Source of the DNA: Loktanella sp. SALINAS62
Lineage (GTDB): Bacteria > Pseudomonadota > Alphaproteobacteria > Rhodobacterales > Rhodobacteraceae
Direction of reading: 5' to 3'
Length of the DNA stretch: 64,000 bases
Assembly (NCBI RefSeq): GCF_018263905.1
Contig: NZ_JAAFZU010000040.1
Location: 1-64,000 of the forward strand
Part shown: positions 59,369 to 64,000 of the stretch, piece by piece
How the letters are laid out: the number at the start of each line of letters is the position of its first letter
Position numbering within the stretch: the stretch's first letter is position 1
Translations under genes and position numbers: made by a program
Notes under the pieces: generated by a model
The model's database searches: none
What the model was told of the DNA's origin: nothing
The model's input: the letters and a program-made list of their open reading frames with translations, nothing else

Positions 59369-61326
59369 GCCGTGTGCCCGAAAACCCCGAGGCGACCACG
59401 TCAATCCGCGACGAGTCCGATCCCCAGATGCGCGCCCGTCTGGCTGAATTGGAAAAGACCTGGCAATCGCCGCGCGGGTTCATCGGCTGGTTTACGCATG
59501 TCAATCATACGAGTATCGGAAAGCGCTTCCTGATAACAGCGATGGTTTTCTTCCTGCTATCAGGTCTTCTGGCGCTGGCGATGCGTTTACAGCTTCTATC
59601 GCCTCTGAACGATGTGCTCGACGCGCAGACCTACAATCAGGTCATGACTGTGCATGGTACGGCGATGATGTTCTTGTTCGCGATCCCCGCCATGGAAGGC
59701 ATTGCGATCTATCTTGCACCCCTGATGGTGGGCGCGCGAGACATGGCCTTTCCACGGCTCAATGCCTTTGGCTACTATGTCTATCTGATCGGCGGCACAG
59801 TCTTCTTTTTATCGCTGCCATTTGGTCTTGCGCCAGACGCGGGCTGGTTCAATTACGTGCCGCTGTCAGGGCCGGAACATTCGGCCGGTTACGGCATCGA
59901 CGTGTGGACCACGATGATCACCTTCATCGAAGTCTCTGCCCTGACCGCTGCCGTAGAGCTAATCGTCACCATCCTCAAACTGAGAGTGCCCGGCATGTCT
60001 TTGAACCGCATGCCCATTTTCGTATGGGCTGTATTGGTCATGTCTTTCATGATTTTGTTTGCAATGCCATCGGTGATCGTCGCCTCATCCTTTCTGATGA
60101 TGGACCGACTGGTGGATACGGCGTTTTTCGACGTCACGCTCGGAGGCTCGCCCTTGTTGTGGCAACACCTGTTTTGGTTTTTCGGCCACCCCGAAGTCTA
60201 TATTATCCTAGTGCCGGCCTTGGGGATCGTCACCTCGATCGTCATTACCTTCACGCAGCGACCGCTGTTCGGCTATACTGCCGTGGTTCTGGCACTGGTC
60301 GGGGTCGGCATGATCAGCTTCGGTCTCTGGGTGCATCACATGTACACGACCGGCCTACCACTCATGGGGCGGTCGTTCTTTATGGCGGCGTCGACCATGA
60401 TCGCCATTCCTTCAGGCGTGCAAATTTATTGTTGGATTGCGACCATCTGGGGGTCGCGTCCGCGCTACGCTTCACCGATGATCTGGGTACTCGGATTTTT
60501 CGCGATATTCATTGCCGGAGGGCTAACCGGAGTCATGGTCGCCTCGGTTCCGTTCGACCGACAGGTGCACGACACCTATTTTGTCGTCGCACATTTCCAC
60601 TACGTCTTAATCGGCGGTGCAGTATTTCCTCTCATGGCTGGACTGCATTACTGGTTTCCAAAGATAACCGGTCGGATGATTGGCGAACAGCTGGGCAAGT
60701 GGAGCTGCGCAGTTACCTTCGTCGGCTTCAACCTGACCTTCTTTCCAATGCACCAGCTTGGGCTCGAGGGAATGCCGCGCCGGGTCTACACCTATCTACC
60801 GGATCTTGGATGGGGAGATCTGAACCTGCTGGCAACTGGCGGGTCCTTTGTCATGGCAGCGGGATTTGGCATGATCCTCGTGAACATCATTGTGTCGCTT
60901 CGCAGCGGCGAGGTTGCGGGTGACAACCCATGGAATGCTTCGACTTTGGAATGGGCAACTGCTTCGCCGCCGCTCAACTGCAACTTTGCCGAACAGGTGT
61001 CGGTAAAGACAGCAAACCCTCTGTGGGACTGGCATGAGCAAAATCAGCGCGCGATGGTCTCTGGTCTAAGCACGACGCAGCGCGAAACCATTGTCACGAC
61101 GCTTCTGGATGCTCTCCCGCAGTCGGTCATGATCCTGCCCGGCCCCACGATCTGGCCTTTCGTTTCGGCTGTCGTCGCATCCATCTGCTTTCTGGGCCTG
61201 ATTTTTTCACCATGGTTCTTTGTCGTCGGCGTGTTCGGAACCTTCGCCACATTCGTCATGTGGTTCATCCCCCCACGATACACCACAGATCCCAACGCCG
61301 ACTTACCAGAGGAGGCCAAATCATGA
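59365..61326 (+). CDS. coxA: Cytochrome c oxidase subunit I
   Basis: 653 residues, 12 or more membrane helices. Heme and copper ligands are all present: QVMTVHGTAMMFLFAIP (heme a His), LFWFFGHPEVYIILVPALGI (CuB His and cross-linked Tyr), VHHMYTTG (two CuB His) and YFVVAHFHYVLIGGAVF (heme a and a3 His). WASGSPPLNC-type sequence (LEWATASPPLNCNFAE) closes the core and an extra C-terminal membrane helix region (~residues 590-650) follows. It is the oxygen-reducing proton pump of the inner membrane. Overlaps subunit III by 4 bases. Confidence 0.96.
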   Translation: MSRVPENPEATTSIRDESDPQMRARLAELEKTWQSPRGFIGWFTHVNHTSIGKRFLITAMVFFLLSGLLALAMRLQLLSPLNDVLDAQTYNQVMTVHGTAMMFLFAIPAMEGIAIYLAPLMVGARDMAFPRLNAFGYYVYLIGGTVFFLSLPFGLAPDAGWFNYVPLSGPEHSAGYGIDVWTTMITFIEVSALTAAVELIVTILKLRVPGMSLNRMPIFVWAVLVMSFMILFAMPSVIVASSFLMMDRLVDTAFFDVTLGGSPLLWQHLFWFFGHPEVYIILVPALGIVTSIVITFTQRPLFGYTAVVLALVGVGMISFGLWVHHMYTTGLPLMGRSFFMAASTMIAIPSGVQIYCWIATIWGSRPRYASPMIWVLGFFAIFIAGGLTGVMVASVPFDRQVHDTYFVVAHFHYVLIGGAVFPLMAGLHYWFPKITGRMIGEQLGKWSCAVTFVGFNLTFFPMHQLGLEGMPRRVYTYLPDLGWGDLNLLATGGSFVMAAGFGMILVNIIVSLRSGEVAGDNPWNASTLEWATASPPLNCNFAEQVSVKTANPLWDWHEQNQRAMVSGLSTTQRETIVTTLLDALPQSVMILPGPTIWPFVSAVVASICFLGLIFSPWFFVVGVFGTFATFVMWFIPPRYTTDPNADLPEEAKS

Positions 61327-61928
61327 AGACTTGGATCGATATCGATGCATCCGAACTGCCGCGTCTTGCGCCGCGCACGCATCCACTCTGGTGGGGCATT
61401 CTAAGTGCTGTCGCAATCGAGGCCGCGGTGGTGGCCAACCTGCTGGCCTCTTATTTTTATCTCATGGCGCAAACCGAAGGCCCGTGGCCACCCGCTGGAA
61501 CAGAAGCGCCGCCGATCCTGTGGCCGACGGTGTTCCTGGTGCTGTTGCCGCTTTCGAGCGTTACGATGTGGTGGGCGGGGCGGGGTTCCGACCGCGGCGA
61601 CAAGCGCCAGCTTGCCATTGGTGTGACCGCCAGCGTCGGGCTTGCCTTGTTGGCACTGGTGGCGCGTTCCTTTCAAATAGCCAGTTTTGACGTGAAATGG
61701 TCCGACAGCGCCTACGGCTCGATCCTATGGACCATCACGGGGTTTCATTTCACCCATGTCGTGTCAGCCATTCTGGGCACCGCAGTTGTGGCTGTTTATG
61801 CATGGCGCGGATATTTCAATCCGGCCCGTCAGCTCGGGGTCATCGTCGATACCCTGTACTGGTATTTTGTTGCCGGCATCTTTGTACCCATCTATTTGGT
61901 GCTCATCTTGGCACCCCGTATTTTGTGA
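61323..61928 (+). CDS. coxC: Cytochrome c oxidase subunit III
   Basis: 201 residues from ATG 61323, about five membrane helices. WWGILSAVAIEAAVVANLLA, YGSILWTITGFHFTHVVSAI and VDTLYWYFVAGIFVPIYLVL are typical; the FHFTHV histidines and the glutamate in helix II are the conserved features of the family. Short form as in caa3-type and alternative oxidases. It stabilises subunit I in the membrane. Confidence 0.92.
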   Translation: MKTWIDIDASELPRLAPRTHPLWWGILSAVAIEAAVVANLLASYFYLMAQTEGPWPPAGTEAPPILWPTVFLVLLPLSSVTMWWAGRGSDRGDKRQLAIGVTASVGLALLALVARSFQIASFDVKWSDSAYGSILWTITGFHFTHVVSAILGTAVVAVYAWRGYFNPARQLGVIVDTLYWYFVAGIFVPIYLVLILAPRIL

Positions 61929-61937
61929 GGATCGGTC

Positions 61938-62330
61938 ATGCCTAGCACCACCAATGAAGCCAAACGCAAAAGACGGGCCGTTCAGAAAGGATACGAGGCA
62001 CTATTACCTTGGACGGGTTGGTTACTTGGTCCGATGGCGTGGGCATTGCATCAGGGTATCGGGTACGCGATGATCCCGTGGCTTTGCAAACTGGACACAC
62101 GCTGGCCATACCATTCGCTTACTGCCGTAGCGCTGGCTATGTGCGTAGTCGGCGCACTGACGGGGATTCGTGCGTTGCGAAAATCTCGAGAAATACGGCC
62201 CGGACGCAGTGGGGACCGGATGCGTATGATGGCGTTGGTCAGTCTCATGCTCTGCGCCACAGCGCTAGGCGGGATCGCCTTGGAGTACGTCGGCTCGTTC
62301 TGGCTTGCACTTTGCGCGGGGGTCATATGA
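61938..62330 (+). CDS. Small membrane protein of the oxidase operon
   Basis: 130 residues with about three membrane helices (LPWTGWLLGPMAWALHQGIG, LTAVALAMCVVGALTGIRAL, MALVSLMLCATALGGIALEY). A basic N-terminus (AKRKRRAVQKGYE) is cytoplasmic. I do not recognise a named family; its place between subunit III and CtaG suggests a role in assembly or as an extra subunit. Overlaps ctaG by 4 bases. Confidence 0.85.
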   Translation: MPSTTNEAKRKRRAVQKGYEALLPWTGWLLGPMAWALHQGIGYAMIPWLCKLDTRWPYHSLTAVALAMCVVGALTGIRALRKSREIRPGRSGDRMRMMALVSLMLCATALGGIALEYVGSFWLALCAGVI

Positions 62331-63211
62331 TCACACGAAAATCTCGTCCATTATTTCTGACCACGCTCTGTACCTCAACAACGCTGATGCCGGTCGCAGC
62401 AGCGGCGCAAGAAAACCAAGCCGTCACAGGTTGGGTTAGTCCGGCGTCGGTCGGGGTTTCACTGACAGCTGTTGCACTGGGTTACCTGTTCGGACTACGC
62501 AGACTTTGGCTGCGCGCCGGAACAGCTCGAGGACTGCGCCTTACGCATGTTGGGCTCTTTCTGGGGGGACTGGTGCTGATAGCCGTGTTGCTTTTGTCGC
62601 GTCTCAATACGTTCGCCGAAACACTGCTCAGCGCACATATGATCCAGCATTTTGCTTTGATGCTGATCGCAGCTCCGCTCATCGTGCTTGGAAAGCCCGG
62701 CATCGCCATTTTCTGGTCGTTGTCGCCGGCCTGGCGAACCCGCCTACATAAGGTCGCCAGGCATCGCATGATACAGATGCTGACCCATCCGCTGGGGGCG
62801 TGGCTGATTTATTTCATCGTGCTCTGGGTCTGGCACATGCCCCCCATGCATCAGGCTGCCTTGCGAATAGAGTCAGTTCATGTCGTGCAACATGCCAGCT
62901 TTTTCGGTGCCGCGCTGCTGTTTTGGCATGCTGTATTCGTGCGCTCGCGCGGAGAAACACGCGCCGCTGCGTTCGGCGCAATCTTTGTCACCGCACTTCA
63001 TTCCTGCGCGCTCGCAGCGCTTTTGACAACGTCGCAGGTGCTCTGGTATCCGGCCTATGCTGGAGGTCTCAGAATGAGCGCTTTACAGGATCAGCAGTTG
63101 GGCGGTTTGATCATGTGGGTACCTTGCTGCGCAATCCTGCTTGGCGCCGCACTTGGTACCTTGGCGCGCTTGATGAGCGACTTGGAACAGCGGTTGGAGC
63201 ACGCGTCATGA
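62327..63211 (+). CDS. ctaG: CtaG-type cytochrome c oxidase assembly protein
   Basis: 294 residues from ATG 62327. Signal-like start (LFLTTLCTSTTLMPVAAAAQ) and about seven membrane helices. LLSAHMIQHFALMLIAAPLI, HPLGAWLIYFIVLWVWHMPP, VVQHASFFGAALLFWHAVF and YPAYAGGLRMSALQDQQLGG are the defining motifs of the caa3-CtaG family, with conserved histidines that may handle copper. Unrelated to the Cox11-type CtaG. It helps mature caa3-type oxidase. Overlaps the next cytochrome gene by 4 bases. Confidence 0.93.
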   Translation: MITRKSRPLFLTTLCTSTTLMPVAAAAQENQAVTGWVSPASVGVSLTAVALGYLFGLRRLWLRAGTARGLRLTHVGLFLGGLVLIAVLLLSRLNTFAETLLSAHMIQHFALMLIAAPLIVLGKPGIAIFWSLSPAWRTRLHKVARHRMIQMLTHPLGAWLIYFIVLWVWHMPPMHQAALRIESVHVVQHASFFGAALLFWHAVFVRSRGETRAAAFGAIFVTALHSCALAALLTTSQVLWYPAYAGGLRMSALQDQQLGGLIMWVPCCAILLGAALGTLARLMSDLEQRLEHAS

Positions 63212-63546
63212 AAAAATTGCTCTACATCGGGGCATTATTGCTTGCTGGTAACGTAGCAGCCGAAAGTTCCGAAGAAGCGCGCAGCGCCTTGATCGAACAT
63301 GGCTGTGTCACCTGTCATGAAATTCCAGGCGCAAACGGTGCTAACGGGCTGACGGGGCCACCCCTGACGGCAATGCACCGACAGGTCTACATCGCGGGGG
63401 TGGTACCGAATAATTTCGAAACCTTAACCAATTTCATTCGTAACCCCCAGGCCATTGATCCACGCTCGGCCATGCCGAAGCTGTCTATAACCCGGTCCCA
63501 GGCAGAGGCCATCGCGCGTTTTCTGCTGAGTGCAGAAGGCTCCTGA
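63208..63546 (+). CDS. Small periplasmic cytochrome c
   Basis: 112 residues from ATG 63208. Signal peptide MKKLLYIGALLLAGNVAAES. One heme c site, GCVTCHEIPGANGAN, and a distal Met in DPRSAMPKLSIT. LTGPPLTAMHRQVYIAGVVP is typical of class I cytochromes of the oxidase-associated type. It probably delivers electrons to the subunit II cytochrome domain. Its stop shares one base with the start of the next cytochrome gene. Confidence 0.92.
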   Translation: MKKLLYIGALLLAGNVAAESSEEARSALIEHGCVTCHEIPGANGANGLTGPPLTAMHRQVYIAGVVPNNFETLTNFIRNPQAIDPRSAMPKLSITRSQAEAIARFLLSAEGS

Positions 63547-64000
63547 TGCGGCGTTGGGTTCGCAACTTGCTCTATGCGGCTTTGACGGCCTTCGTAACTG
63601 GCGTTGCCGCATTCCTGCTTGGTGGATTCCACGAACTGAGCGCAATTCGCCAGCACCCTGCATTGGTCTACTGGGGGCTCAATTTCGTGCGCAACTCTGT
63701 CGTCGGCATTGCGGCTGAGGGCGTGAAGGAGCCACCGGGTTTTACAATTGGTACAACACCCCTGGGTGTCGCTCTTTATGATCGTCATTGCACGAAATGT
63801 CATGGCGCACCGGGTGTCGCACCAGACACCTTTGCCCTCGGAATGATGCCAGTTCCGCCCAATCTCGCGGGCGTAGCACGCGATAGCCCGTCAAACGAGA
63901 TTTACTGGTTCATTCGCAATGGATTGAAGATGAGCGGAATGCCCGCGTGGCATCTGCGCCTGTCCGAAGCAGAAATGTGGGACATTACCGCCACCGTCAA
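63546..64000 (+). CDS. Membrane-anchored cytochrome c, 3' end outside the window
   Basis: At least 151 residues. MRRWVRNLLYAALTAFVTGV is an uncleaved membrane anchor. A heme c site CTKCHGAPG follows after GVALYDRH, and MMPVPPNLAG and SGMPAWHLRLSEAEMWDITA supply the distal Met region. It matches the anchored cytochromes that accompany caa3-type operons. The reading frame is open at the window end, so the C-terminus is missing here. Confidence 0.9.
   Translation, partial: MRRWVRNLLYAALTAFVTGVAAFLLGGFHELSAIRQHPALVYWGLNFVRNSVVGIAAEGVKEPPGFTIGTTPLGVALYDRHCTKCHGAPGVAPDTFALGMMPVPPNLAGVARDSPSNEIYWFIRNGLKMSGMPAWHLRLSEAEMWDITATV

Noticed and set aside
59904-60923. 339-codon plus-strand frame inside cytochrome oxidase subunit I
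   Set aside because: Out-of-frame shadow of coxA with Arg/His-rich translation; coxA is unambiguous in the other frame.
1-64000. CRISPR array
   Set aside because: No regularly spaced direct repeats of 25-40 bases and no cas gene were seen.

Overview
The window looks like DNA from an alphaproteobacterium, most likely a Rhodobacteraceae (Roseobacter-group) member. The reasons are GC-rich coding, the style of the VirB secretion operon, short-form QueF, alphaproteobacterial-type general-stress (EcfG-like) promoter motifs, and the many decayed IS3, IS5, IS21, IS66 and IS110 pieces. Assignment is from protein recognition only. No rRNA, tRNA or CRISPR array was seen. The window is a patchwork: functional modules separated by insertion-sequence scars and gene relics, which suggests a plasmid, an integrated element or a very plastic chromosomal region.

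Layout. 1-5.9 kb: relics (saccharopine-dehydrogenase-like tail, serine recombinase, ISAs1-like transposase, DNA-methylase fragment), a glutathione-S-transferase-like gene, an MgtC-like membrane gene with a stop codon near its apparent original start, a Gly/Asn-rich secreted protein and a PemK-like toxin-antitoxin pair. 6.4-12.5 kb: plasmid-type accessory genes on the minus strand (small secreted protein, winged-helix protein, TrbM-flavoured secreted protein, alpha/beta hydrolase and a large HTH-plus-membrane protein), then two small plus-strand genes leading into the transfer operon. 12.4-23.5 kb: a complete VirB-type type IV secretion operon in the order virB1, B2, B3, B4, lipoprotein (B7-like), a second lytic transglycosylase, B5, an extra periplasmic protein, B6, B8, B9, B10, B11. 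No coupling ATPase (VirD4) or relaxase is present in the window.

23.8-26.2 kb: queC-queD-queE-queF (preQ1 synthesis for queuosine) under a very clear preQ1-I type II riboswitch. 26.5-27.9 kb: an internally deleted IS66 element. 28-36.6 kb: DUF6481 and DUF6880 proteins, a CadC-like TPR regulator divergent from a cupin, then a cysteine-synthase-like PLP enzyme followed by a PLP decarboxylase (a possible small-molecule pathway), acylphosphatase and an RNA 2',3'-cyclic phosphodiesterase. 36.7-45 kb: IS110 and IS3 relics among a PRC-barrel protein, a secreted COG4315 protein, a permease, a ZIP transporter and a BCCT transporter.

45.4-55.8 kb: a stress and carbohydrate island. A minus-strand group (small membrane protein, conserved protein, sll1863-like coiled coil, malQ) diverges from a plus-strand group (CBS protein, DUF2267, isoaspartyl methyltransferase fused to erythromycin esterase, PRC-barrel), followed by an overlapping operon of PPC-domain protein, sensory-rhodopsin-transducer-like protein and GH15 glucoamylase-like enzyme. 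Several promoters here and at 38-43 kb match GGAAC-N16/17-nGTT, the consensus of the alphaproteobacterial general-stress sigma factor EcfG, so much of 38-52 kb may be one scattered regulon. 56.7-57.7 kb: an IS903-like IS5-family element with a perfect 9-bp target duplication but a frameshifted transposase. 58.3 kb to the end: a cytochrome c oxidase operon (subunit II with fused cytochrome c, subunits I and III, a small membrane protein, CtaG, two cytochromes c), running off the window end.
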